Shown here one piece after another: positions 10,381 to 22,200 of a stretch of DNA of 64,000 nucleotides (the first letter of the stretch is position 1; each line of letters begins with the position of its first letter). A model generated the notes under the pieces. That model saw only the letters and a program-made list of their open reading frames with translations. It was not told the DNA's origin and ran no database searches. The position numbers and the translations under genes are program-made. Origin of the DNA: Thamnaconus septentrionalis (Eukaryota > Chordata > Actinopteri > Tetraodontiformes > Monacanthidae); contig CM020510.1 in assembly GCA_009823395.1 (NCBI GenBank), forward strand, positions 19,788,273 through 19,852,272, read 5' to 3'.

Positions 10381-10844
10381 TTGAATAACCTCTGTGTACA
10401 ATTTATACAATGACACAATCGTACCAGGATTTACGTAACTTGGGTTCGTAAAATTTTAATTGTCTTCACTGTGCAGGTGGAATTATGTAATGTTGAGTGT
10501 TATGGTGGTCGGAGAGGGTCAGAAATAGGTAGCTGTCAAAGCGGTGAGACAGCGCGAAAACCGGACTGAAGGTGCGAATTCTTAGCGAATCCAGAAGAAC
10601 ATTCAATTCATTTGCACTTGATGTATATTAACGACTGTCTTGGGTCTCTGGTTTGTCAAAAGTGTAAAAGCGCTTCCACTTGGTGTAGAAGTGCTACTAC
10701 CTGCTCTTGAACGCCGTCCACGACCCTTGACTTACCAAATGGATAAAAGATTTTGATTGTTCATGTCAGTCACTTGGAAGGAATTCATGTAAACAGCATC
10801 ATCATTATTTAATTATTATAGTGAATTTCACTGAAATGTAGTTG

Positions 10845-11000
10845 TTTGTACACAGCTGGAGGGTCTCGAGTTCAATTCCAAAGGGCCTTTCTGTGTGGAG
10901 TTTGCACCTTTTCACTCTTGCTCGTGTGGGTTCCCTTCCATTGCTCTGGTTCAGCTTCATGTAAACTACACAGCAGTCAGAGATTTTAAAGGGAAAAAAG
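10845..11000 (+). mobile_element. L2-like LINE fragment
   Basis: GGTCTCGAGTTCAATTCC followed by CCTTTCTGTGTGGAGTTTGC and CTCGTGTGGGTTCCCT is the recurrent body of fish L2-type repeats. It is broken and short. Confidence 0.5.
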
Positions 11001-11565
11001 ACTAACGGCGCACCGTCCGACTGGAACGGCCTCTCCTCTCCCTGCGAACCTATCAGGGGCTCAACTTGTTTGATTGTGCGTCCTCGCAAATAAGTCCTGA
11101 CTGCGTTGATGGGGTGGGCACATCTAGGATGTCAGCCTATAGAAATGTATTGCTATCTGGTCAGGTCACCTCGAGAGGACACTCAAGCTTGAACCAAAGA
11201 AATAGGCCACGCAGGGATAATGGAGCGGCAGGAAGTAGGCCAGGCTGCAAATGTTTCCGTCGTGATTACCCAACGATCCATCGCAAGAAATCGGCGTGTA
11301 GTGTGCGTGTGTGTTTCTGCCACGTTGAGCAGATACACAAGCAGAGCTACGCCATGTACACCCGAGCAGTTGCAGTTGTGCTGCAGTTCCTCCGATTTAC
11401 TCGAGCATGTTCGCTGCCACCTGATATTGGATAAAGTTAAAAAGCATGTTTGGATTACATCTATTCACATCAAATTTAACGTGAATTTTAGGAGGAGGAG
11501 GAGGAGGAGGAGGAGGAGGAGCGGTATTAGAAAGAGGATGGATGGACTTTGTACATTGATTTAAG

Positions 11566-11930
11566 CAGCGTTTCTCAACTGGTGGGTTGCGACCCAAAAG
11601 TGGGTGTTTTGCTTGGGTGGCAGGGATTTCAAATAATAATAATAATAATAATAATAATGATAATAATAATAATAATAATGATAATAATAATAATAAATAT
11701 GTACATATACATACATATAAATAGAGAGAAAACAATGTTGGCCATTTATTTTGCAAGACACACAATTCAATTCAGTATTTTTTATTATTTGTTTACTAGA
11801 CATGATAGAAAGTGGGCTAGAGTTTTTGTTTTTGTGGAATAAAATTAAGAGGTGTGGAATAAATTTGGGTTGCGACTTCATAAGGGAAAAAAAATGTGGG
11901 TCCTGAGACTCCGCCAGTTGAGAACCACTG
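11566..11930. mobile_element. hAT-like miniature element containing an ATT microsatellite
   Basis: The ends CAGCGTTTCTCAACTGGTGG and CCAGTTGAGAACCACTG are inverted repeats of the familiar GGTTCTCAACTGG type, and both ends include GGGTTGCGAC. An (ATA)n tract occupies about 11633-11697. No convincing 8-bp duplication is left. Confidence 0.65.
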
Positions 11931-12547
11931 ACTTTTAAATCAGTTTTTACTGTACTTTTGTATTGATAAAGAATAAAATGAACCTTTTCAGTTTGCAATA
12001 CCTGTTAGTGCAGAAGAGTTTGTGGACTCCTAAAGGCGTTTTTTATTATTATTATTATTATTTAATATCAGCCATTTGCATCCAGTGCTCATTCTTATGC
12101 AAACGCCATTTTCTTTGTTTGAAAAAAAATTAAATATATGCATTTCTGGGAACAGAACTGTTCTTGGGTTTTTGTTGTTTGTTTTTTCTTGACATTTGCT
12201 TAGGACAAATCCACAGGTAAAATTCGTTAAATCCAGTTTTTCTGCAGAAACTACAGGTGAATCTAAATTTAAAAATGTAGTTATCGGTCATCGGTCTTGA
12301 TAAGCAGGAAGTTATCGGCGTCGGCTTGAAAAAACACATATTGTGCATCCCTGTTTAAAAGATTAATACAATTTTGATCTCAAAAATATTAAAGTGCTTG
12401 TTGGTCATCTTTATACCTCCATATGAAAGACCAGAGCCTTTTGTCCCTGATGCAACAAAACGTGTTCGCTGCGTCACTGCTCAGACTCAGTCATTGAAAA
12501 AAAAAATAATCATAAAGACGTTTGAGTAAAACCACTGTTATGTTAAC

Positions 12548-12825
12548 TTTATTCACACGCACGCACACACACACACGTGCGCGCACACGCACACACACAC
12601 ACGCACACACACACATCAACGCGTGTGCGCGTGTGTGTTTTGACCGCCACTGTCAAAAAAAGTGCGACTCATCACATTTTCTCACTTGTGAGCATAAATA
12701 AATTTTTTTACTCTCTTGAAACCTGGTAAATAAAACAAACTGAAAACAGTTATGGGTCATTTTTCAGCACCATTGAATAGTACATTCTCTATATTGCATC
12801 AGGATATAAAAATATACAGATATAG

Positions 12826-12866
<41 letters not shown>

Positions 12867-13985
12867 TTTATTTTCTCTTGTACGTTAAAACATTCCTTCT
12901 GCGTTGTTCAATGGCGTGAAACGAGAGGAAGAGAAGACCTTATATGCTGACGCTGAGGATCGTTACCGTCACTACTGTCTCACTATTATTTAACGCTTAG
13001 CACATCTGTACCTGACTGTTCACTCATCCCATTCAAGCACTTTGATGACATCAGTAGCAGCCACACATGTCAGAGCAAGAAAAGAAAACAACAGAAAAGA
13101 TTAGAACACGTTAGAGGTTTCTCACAGTTTGCCACCGGCCTCCTGACAAAAGAAACAACAAGGTGAGGAGGAGGAGGAGGAGGAGGAGGAGATGCACAAG
13201 GGAGACACGGGAGTGTAGCAGTGCACTTTGGGAAGAGAAAGCCGTGGAGGAAAAAAAAAAGAAGAAGAAGCGAGCAGGCCGGTGGGACTGCGAGCTCCTC
13301 GTGACTGACAGCCGAGTCCCTTTACAGTCAGCGGGCTGGCTGAACACAATTCAATGCACAGTCCGGAGGAGGAGGCGGCGGAGGTGATTGCAAAACGATG
13401 AGCGCTGAGGCCGCGTCGTGGAAAAACAACATGACACAAACGAGAGAGAGAGAGAGAGAAAAGAGAAATGGAGGCAAAAACAAAGGAGACGAGGAGAAGG
13501 AGGAGAAGAAGAAGAAGAAGAAGAAGGCGCCGTTGGGATGACAGCTGAGTTTGCAGTGCATAGAGAGGGACTTCTGGGGTGGAGGCGGAGTCACCGGTCG
13601 CTCGGTGGGATGCGATTATTGCCCTGTGTCGGCCTTCTCTCGTCACACACACGCACGCACGCACGTACGCACACGCACGCACATCTTGAAAGAGTAAAAG
13701 ACAAGAGAGGAGGGGTGGTGGAAAGCAGGGCTGGTGGGTCTGGTTCCTGTGGAGTGCTTCCCTCTCCAGCTCTCTCTGCACAGCGGCGGCGGCGCCGGGC
13801 TGCTGCACGAGAGCGCGTGCGTGCGCGATGTCCACGTTTTCTTTTAAAAAAAAAGAAAGAAAAAAAAAGTCTCTCGAACGTCGCGTCGCGTCGCGCCGCG
13901 TCGCGCCGACGCTTCACATCCGCCCCTTCCGCTGCAAGCTCAGGTGGGGCGAGGTGGGGAGTCGAGGGGGGCGGGTGGGGCTTCT
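12548..13985 (-). other. usp2: Probable usp2 3' UTR
   Basis: The sequence follows the usp2 stop codon on the minus strand. Candidate AATAAA signals on that strand lie near 12867-12872 and at 12553-12548. It carries GT and CA microsatellites (about 12549-12613 and 12827-12864) and polypurine tracts (GGA at 13165-13190, GAA and GGA near 13490-13526). The true cleavage site is not determinable here. Confidence 0.4.
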
Positions 13986-14070
13986 TCACATGCGCGAGGA
14001 GGACGCCAGCTCGTAGAACAGGACGTAGGCGTCGCTGCTGCGGACTTGACTGGAGGACATTGGCGTTACT
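13986..14070 (-). CDS. usp2: usp2 last exon with stop codon
   Basis: It encodes [20 protein letters not shown] then LASSSRM and stops at TGA 13988-13986, as in the mammalian C-terminus. Confidence 0.95.
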
Positions 14071-14078
14071 CTGAGAGC

Positions 14079-14111
<33 letters not shown>

Positions 14112-16395
14112 GAGTTAGCAACCGCTAACGCAGCCCAGATAAAATTCCACTTGGCCGTCGCAGCGCCGCTCCGGGGCGCGAGCTGCGCTGCGGCGCTGCT
14201 CTGGTGCAACAGCAGCAGCAGCGGTGGGACGTTGGGTGGCAGCGAGTGCAGGAGCCTCAGCCTGGCCTGCGGGGAGCGGCAGACGCTCACAGAGCGAGAC
14301 GCGGATGGTGCGCACCTGCGCCGCCCCGCCACTGGAGCTGCTCTGCGTTGTCGGGATAAAAGACGACCCCCCCCCCACCCAAGCCTTTGCCTTTTAGATT
14401 GCGTCATTTTTGCAGTTATGGAAAGCGTGTGGAGTTAAACACGCCAGATGTGTAACAAGATTGGAGTCGAAATGCTGTGCAGTAATATTTTTATGCACTT
14501 ATAATATGCATATTTGCAGCAATGACATTTAAATTATTAATAGTGAAGCGTAGATGCTTTTATTGTGAAAAATATCTTTAAAAATAAAATATCTTTCCAA
14601 TTCAAAATATTAGCCTATCCCAGCTTTTTAACTTTATGAGGGCCACATAGAGACAAACAACCATTTACTATTTCATCATATCATCTAAATATCAGAAAGT
14701 GGAAATAAAGCTTTACAATCATTCATCGGCATTTGTGAATAAAGCTGTACAATCATTCGGCATTTGTGAATAAAGGGCAACTGATGCAGAAAGCAGGCAA
14801 TCTTCTAAGGAGGCCTGACAGCGAATATTAGCATATTGCATTAGCATGTGGGGTAAAGCTGTTCGTAAAGAAGAAATCAGTCAGTTTTCCTCAGCAAGTG
14901 AAAGCAACGTGAAGGCCAGGTGTGTTCGGGCCTACCTGGAGTCATTGAACGTGTACCACTCTCCCGAGTTGGGGTTGCGACAGTAAGCTGTGTAGTGACC
15001 TCCCATGGTGGTGCCCGAGTGGTTCGACACGGCGTACAGGTTGTACACTGCATTTACTGCGAACGGACGCACAAACGCACACAAACGTAAACAAACAGGC
15101 TGCACGCTCCTTGGCTTTCTGTTCTGTCAGCGATTTGACTTGACTACACAACACGCTGCGGTACTTCTTCAGAACTGTCTCGGCTCGATTATTATTAACG
15201 TTAACAGTTAAGTCTATAATAATTACAGTGATAAAGAATAGGACAATAGAAGTGTTACTAACTGCTGTTTTCAGAAGCAAACTCCCGCAGGTCCAGGTCC
15301 TTCATGGGGAAGTTGACAAAGGTGGACAGCTTGCTGGTTCTCCGGGCTTCAGAGAAACGCTTCAGGTCTTCGACAGGCAGGAGAGTCAAGGAGCAACCAC
15401 TCCACACATCAACGCCCGCTGATGGCGACTACTCACACACTACTGAGCACTTCTGTTCATGTTCTGAATTCAAACTGTCCAGGGTTCCAAATCCTTTCAC
15501 TTCATTTTCATCACAATTTGCAAAGCACACTTGTGCGATGATGCATTGATACTGTCACTGCCGCAGGGATAGCTGAGGGCTGGGTAGTGCCCTGAGGCAT
15601 TCTATATACATTTCAGAACAGAAAAAAATGGAAAATTTTTACTAATAATAGAGGATGATTTCGTGAATAGATGGATGAATATAGAAATAATCAAAGAAAC
15701 CCCCTCCTCTCTGTATTGCTATTACTCCCACTCATTGTTGCTATCTTTCTTGTTGCAATTATTGTTATTAATATGATTATTCTTATTAAGAGTGTTGGCA
15801 CTGTTATTCTTGCTATTGAATGTTTTTTTTTCCTCTTTTGTAATGAAAGCCCTGCTTTTTATTGCTCCCCCTTCTTCAATTTTTCAGATTTCTATTTAGC
15901 CTTTTCTCTGTCTGATAATTGTAGCACTTACTGTTATATATTATGATATATTATTGCAACATATGCAACATACCCACACGCAAAACTATTATTGTTGTTG
16001 TTTGTTATTCACTGTCTGTCTTTCTGTCCACGTCGCTGTATTGTCCTATTGCACAATAAAATGTAAGGATACGCAGCACTAAGATCTTGGGGAACTTCTG
16101 TATTGTGAACTTCTTGGTGCATCTCCGCCGGGCCTTACACCTGTAGCATGTCTGCAAAGGAGGCGACAGGGACTTGAGTTGACCGACTGTCTTTACAAGA
16201 AGACGTTAGCGAACTTCCCGACTGCTGCGGGAGGTTCGCTGCTGCGAGATCGGCTGAGACGCACCGGCTTCTCGTCGCCGTCCAGGACGTCTTCTTTGGT
16301 GAAGAGTCGCACGCAGTCCATCAGGCTCACCTCGCCGTAGCCCTTCTGAGCACAAACATAGACGCATTTTACATTAGCACACACCAACACAACAC

Positions 16396-16427
<32 letters not shown>

Positions 16428-17645
16428 GCAAAGCACGAGTAAGGACAGGAGGGGAGAGTGGAAAGATGACGTTAGGAGCCGCAACAACAGAACAAACGTT
16501 GAGAAGTATTTGCGTCTGCCACAGGGATCTCTGATCCTCACTGTGTAATGTGTGTGTGTGTGTGTGTGTTTTCTCACCTTGGCGATGGGTAGGGAGAGGT
16601 CCCAGAAGGGGTCGAAGACGGTGGAGCAGAATCCACAGTGGCTGCACGTCAGGGAGCTCTTCAGCTGACCCACAAACAGGTCTGCAGGAGGTATTACAGG
16701 TGTAATAAAACACTTATTAACTTGTTCACATCGATTTAGATGTGTAACTAAGTTGTACATATATTTTATGTCTTTATTTCTTTTTAATTCACTCTTTGCA
16801 CTGTATATGCTCATTTCCCTGATGTGGGATAAACAAATGTGTTCTTATTCTTATTCTTAAGAAGAGAAATAAGCTGCTCACCTAAATGTGAGCGCATCTT
16901 CAAACTGATGAATTAAAACGTGTGCAACTGTATATCGCACTCCAATGAACAAGCTTGCGGGATTTGTCCGGACTCACCGACTATCTTGCTGTCTTCCCTC
17001 TCCAGGTATTTGCTCCACATCTTTTTCCCTTTCTCTTCATCCCTGCACAGGCGACACACACGAGACACTGATTAGCACCGAGTGTCCGAGGTGGGGACGA
17101 CGACGGGGAGGAGGTGCGTGTGCGTGTGGTGTGTGTGTGTGTGGGGTGGTGGAAAACAGAATTGGCGGCGGCACCGATTTAGGAGAACTAGTTATAACGT
17201 GATGGACGACGGGCGCTATTTCGGGAGCTGACCCACTTCGCCGCACGTGCGTGGCGCGACGTGGGAACGAATGAATGAATAAAAGACTCTTGCCGCTCGC
17301 GCCGGCCGACACGCACGCGTTTAAGCCCGGTCGGAGGCGCCGACCCCCTCCGAGGCGCGTGAAGCCCGGGGAGGAAGTGGAGCGCCGGGCTGAGCTGAGG
17401 TGACGACGGGCAGCGGTTCAGGGCAGGAGGTGAAACCGCAGCATGAATATTTTAGCAGAAAAGCTCCCCGGTGGCCTACATTACTGCAGCATAGAGGAGG
17501 ACGCGAGTGAGTGAGTGAGTGAGTGGGTCCAAAAGTGTGACCAATGCTGTTAGTGTTGCTAATTGTGTTCCCCCTACTGGTGTCTTTCAAGTCTAGTTGC
17601 AGTTATTGGATGGGTGAACGAATGAAAAAGGGTTTAGAGTCCATT

Positions 17646-17680
<35 letters not shown>

Positions 17681-19241
17681 GGGGGAAGTGTCCTTCAGTC
17701 AGCATGTTCACTCACGGCAGGTGGTCGAAGTCCTCGACGCTTCCTCTCGGCCGGACGGTGACCCTGTTGACCTCGTTGTGTAACCCGTCCAGGAGGAAGC
17801 GCAGGAACTCCTGAGCGTCCTGCTGGCTGCAGGGGGGGGGGAGACGGGAATGTCAGCGCACGTCAGAGGTGGGAGGTAGCCAAGTACAAATACTTAGTTA
17901 CTGAAGTTGAGAAGACTTTTCCGCTATCTTTACGTTTAGTGCCTACATTTATACTGAAATGTTTGTACTTTCTACACACTTATTATTTAGTCTAGCTGTT
18001 GTTTCTCAAAGTGGAGCCCTTTGAACTGTGCTGTTGTGTAGTTCAATAGAAAAGTGGAGGATATTTTAGAGGAGCCTGTGTCCTGTGGGGACGCTGTGAA
18101 AACATGGAACACGCTTGCACACACTCACTTGTATCCCACGAATCGGGGGGCGTATCTCTGGATCTGGGTCTTGAATTCGGACGGGCTGACCGCCTCACTG
18201 CTGGACAACGTCCACATGGTCTGTATCAGCTTGGCAAATTCTGACAGAGGAGGACAAAAAGAAGTTATAGAGAGAGAGAGACAGGGAAGCCCACAGTTCT
18301 GCCACAATTAAACGGTGGGTTAACTCAGCATCAGAATCAGAATGTCTTTATTGTCATTGTACAGGTACAGTAGAATTGGATGCAGTCCTTAAAGGTACAG
18401 TGTGTAATTTTTCGCTTATGATTTTTATTTTGGTAAAAACTTAACATACTGCCCATAAATTCATGAATAAAAGTGTATAGTCCCAGTACAATAAAGGTCA
18501 TTTGGTTTTCCTGCCCTAAGAACGATTCTATTTTGTATATAAGAATATACATATAGCAAGGATCTTGCTCCCAGTTCGCTGCCATATTGTACTGCCGTAT
18601 TTGTAAGGAAGCCCAGTGTGGACAACCCAGTCCACCTGATAGCGCATTTTGTGTTAGGGTGAACGAGGCATCCAGGTCTGCGTTCACAGGCCACCGTAGC
18701 TCACTGGCAAACCCAGGAGAGGGAAGGTGAGTGAAAGAGCGCCGCAATCTAAAATGTAACTATTTGGTGTTGCTGTTTCTTCTCAAACTGTCCAAATATT
18801 ACACACTTAAATCTTTAAGGTTTAAGTTTAAAAAAAAATTAATAAAAATCTGTGAATAAATAATTAGAAAATCACACTCTTCACATTGCACGTTCAGTAC
18901 TGCAATTCCATCAACGGCCACTAAAACTCAATTTGTCGCGATGGTAAATTAGCGTCACGTGTTGACAAGTTCTTCCCAGGTGAACACAGGAGCCTTGCTT
19001 CTTGAAAGAAGCTCATGCAGGCCTGAGATACAGCAGCGGCGTAAAGAGTGCTCTACGCCTGCTCCCGGGGGTGGTGGTGGTGTGGGGGGCAGAGTGACAC
19101 GTCTCTCACCTTCCATTAGGGCTGTGTTGGTGCGGCTGTTGTTGTTAAGGTCTCTGCGGTGCGAGTTGTGCAGGCAGTAGTCTCGCAGGTTGTGTGTGTT
19201 GCTGAGACACTGCAGGATGCTGTTCATGAAGCACTGAGGGG

Positions 19242-19272
<31 letters not shown>

Positions 19273-22200
19273 GCCATTAGATTTGCCGGCGACTGACGCG
19301 TAGTTTTAATCACTCGGCGTTCCCATGGCGACTCTGAAAGCTTGCCGACGCGTCATCAGAGTCAAGTGTAAGATTTTCAGCCCATTTGCAATGAACGCAT
19401 TTATTCACATTTGACAGTTTACATCTTGAAAGGCTGTCTTCGCAGTAGACACATGACCATTATAGGCCCTGTTTGCTGTATCTTCTTGGCTGAGCTTGGG
19501 AAACACTTTTTCGAATGAGTCATTTTTTGTAGCTGTAGAGAGCTCGGTTTCGCAGTAAGGATCGTTTTATGAAAAGAAAAGGGAAAAAGTCATTTCATAT
19601 ATTTTTGTTGTCTTGGCACTGATCGCCTAGCAACCTCTGTGTCGGGGAGAACTGAGAGAAATCAGCGCTCACCACCCGGCCTCTGAGCACGCGGACTTGA
19701 CTGGAGGACATTGGCGTACGCAGGGAGAGGACTCGCTGTTAATAATCTTTAACGCCGAGTGAAGTGGCTGCTCGCCGTAGCCTCACATTTATTTACCGTA
19801 CTGATCTTCTCACTAAAAGTACAGCAGGTGAGCTGTAGACAAAGGCGTTTCTCTGGCGGTGAACTGAGGGCACCTCTCAGCCGGAGCGTCAAAAGCCTCG
19901 GCCAGCTGATTTCTGGAGGGATGAATGCGATCCAACCGCATAGCGTGGCATGATAACCGTGTTTAAGTGCATAAACAAGCGTCATGCTCGCAAACACCCA
20001 CACACACACACGCGCAGGCAGGCAGGCAGGCACGTTGTCAAAGACTGCACTGTGTATGTTGTGCTCCTGTCACATGGCCACAGCAGACACGTGCGTTGTG
20101 GTCAGATCAAACCAGTTAAAAGAGACACAGAGAAGTCAGTCCTGCCCGGTCCAGAGTTCAGAGCGCTGTGATTGGGTTACTGCAACACCCCTGCAATCGC
20201 ACACACACGCACACAAAACCACATACACACTCCAGCGCATGCCATTTATTTCAGGAGCTGTCCTTCGGCCCGTTGCCTGGTAGACGCAAACTGCTGAACG
20301 CCTTTTTGTTGTGCGTGTCACTGTTACCGCTTGCGCTAAAGCACTGTCAAAGTGTTAGCCTGGTCAGAATGAGGTTTTGTCAAAGGCAGAAATCATGTGG
20401 CGCCTGCAGTGGTTAGCGCTGGCCACACAGCCAGACTGGCGGACGGACGGACGGACGGACGGATGGATGAGCAAGGGGAACACGTGGCTGCTGTACTTAC
20501 AGTGTTTCCCAGGTTCTTCAGTCCCACCAGACCCTGGGCACTCTTTGAGTTCTGCAAGACAAATTGAAGCACATAATATTTAGATAAGCCTTCGCTGGCA
20601 CGTCGCGACATCATTACGTAAGATTTATCTTCGGGGTTCGACCCGCTAGTTGAAAGTGCAGCGTCTGCAGTGGCGACGCTTCACCTGCGTCGCACATCTT
20701 TCCACATAGCCACCCGAAAGTGTCGTCTTGTTTCAATATGTTGACCTGAGTGCTCTTTACTATACATTTATATGTTCTTGCTAAGTATTTGGTATATTTA
20801 CTTTGACCAAGAGAAAAACACAATGAAGTAGAATAGAATAGAACTCGCTTGTCATTGCACCTGAGTGCAACGAAATGTGCTGTGCCATGTCTGAATAAAG
20901 GTAAAATAGATGACGACAGATAACACAAACAAAGAAACATTCACCCTGAGTCAATAACACAAACATTACATATATGAACGAGGCCTCTTAAAATCAGTGT
21001 AAAAACAGTTAAAGTTACAAGGTAACAATAGGAACTCGGACGGGCATTCTGCAGGTGGGTTCGTTCTTCGATTTGACCTCCTGAAAGCAGGACAGTCAAT
21101 GACGGACGAGAGTTTTTAAACGTATTTCAAAAGATCCGCCGTTGTTTTTGAGTCCCTCTCGCCTCACCGCTCCCAGATGGCCGCCCGCCGATCAACAACA
21201 GCAGGTATCACAGCTCGGCTGCACCTTGAGCCATTTCTACTAGCCTGATTTTTGCTTTTGTTTTTTTTCCCCCTGCTGATTCACAGCAACAGGCCGTGAC
21301 AACCGAAGCCTTTTATCAGGAGGGACACGTTGCAGATGGCGCATCATGTCAAAAAAAAAAAAAAAAAAAAAAAAAAAATTCCTGAAATGCATCAAAATTT
21401 CTTAGTGGCACTTATGTCATCACTCGCGGCTGTTAGCTTTCATTACATAAGTTGAGGCGGTTACATAATTGAGCTGCTTGAAGGAAGAGCTGCGATGGAT
21501 GGAACGCGCAGGCGGATAAAGGGACCCTGCCCTCCACCGAAGTGCGGAGGCAGCGGACAATTACACACTTTCCCCTGCCAAAATATTTATAATCCACTTT
21601 CGGGCTAATCCCATCCAACTGCCGCGTCGCCGAGCGCCATTCGCGCTCTTTCCCGCGTCCGAGTTACGAGCATGTGTACACTTGAATCGACGGCATTGGA
21701 GCGACGTTAAAAGCGTGCCTGGCTGCTTGGGAGGGAGGGAAAACTAGAGCACGGTCGGTAACTCGAGCGTGTGTTTTCTTTTCTCTCTCTCGAAGCTAGA
21801 GAGCGGCGCAGTTGGACGGTCACCTGATCTCGCCGAGCCAGTGAAATATATCTGGCCGTCGCTGGCCCTACCTGCGGTGGAGCCAGGGCACCCTGTGGCG
21901 AGAACACAGCGTACCCAGTGTTGCAGGCCACCGTGAAACCCAATAAGAGCGCAGACCAAACTAACGCTAACTCTCCTCTCAAGCAGCATTGACCAAGAAA
22001 ACAGTATGAAAGGTGTACACTTTTTTAAATTTTTTTTTTAAGGAAGTGTGGTATTTAAGGAAGCCCGCCTGACTTTAGCATTTAGGCTAACTGTCAGACG
22101 GGCTTCCTTCAAACAATGGTGGCGCAAGATGGCAGCAAACTAGGAGCGAGACCCTTATTGCTTTATGTATATTCTTATATATACATGGGAAAACAAAAAT

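Larger units (their letters stand above)
9741..12540. other. Intergenic region between ech1 5' end and usp2 3' end
   Basis: No gene is recognised here. It contains L2-like LINE fragments, a hAT-like element with an ATT microsatellite, a GGA run near 11492-11520, and at 12285-12355 a short hAT-like end (TATCGG motifs before GTGCATCCCT). The open frames in it lack any conserved domain. Confidence 0.6.

Noticed and set aside
13122..14438. Several long overlapping open frames rich in Arg, Ser or Leu
   Set aside because: They arise from GGA, GAGA and CG-rich low-complexity sequence in and beside the usp2 3' end, with no domain and on conflicting strands.
20625..20660. GGGGTTCGACCC resembling a tRNA T-arm
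   Set aside because: The surrounding sequence does not form acceptor, D or anticodon stems.
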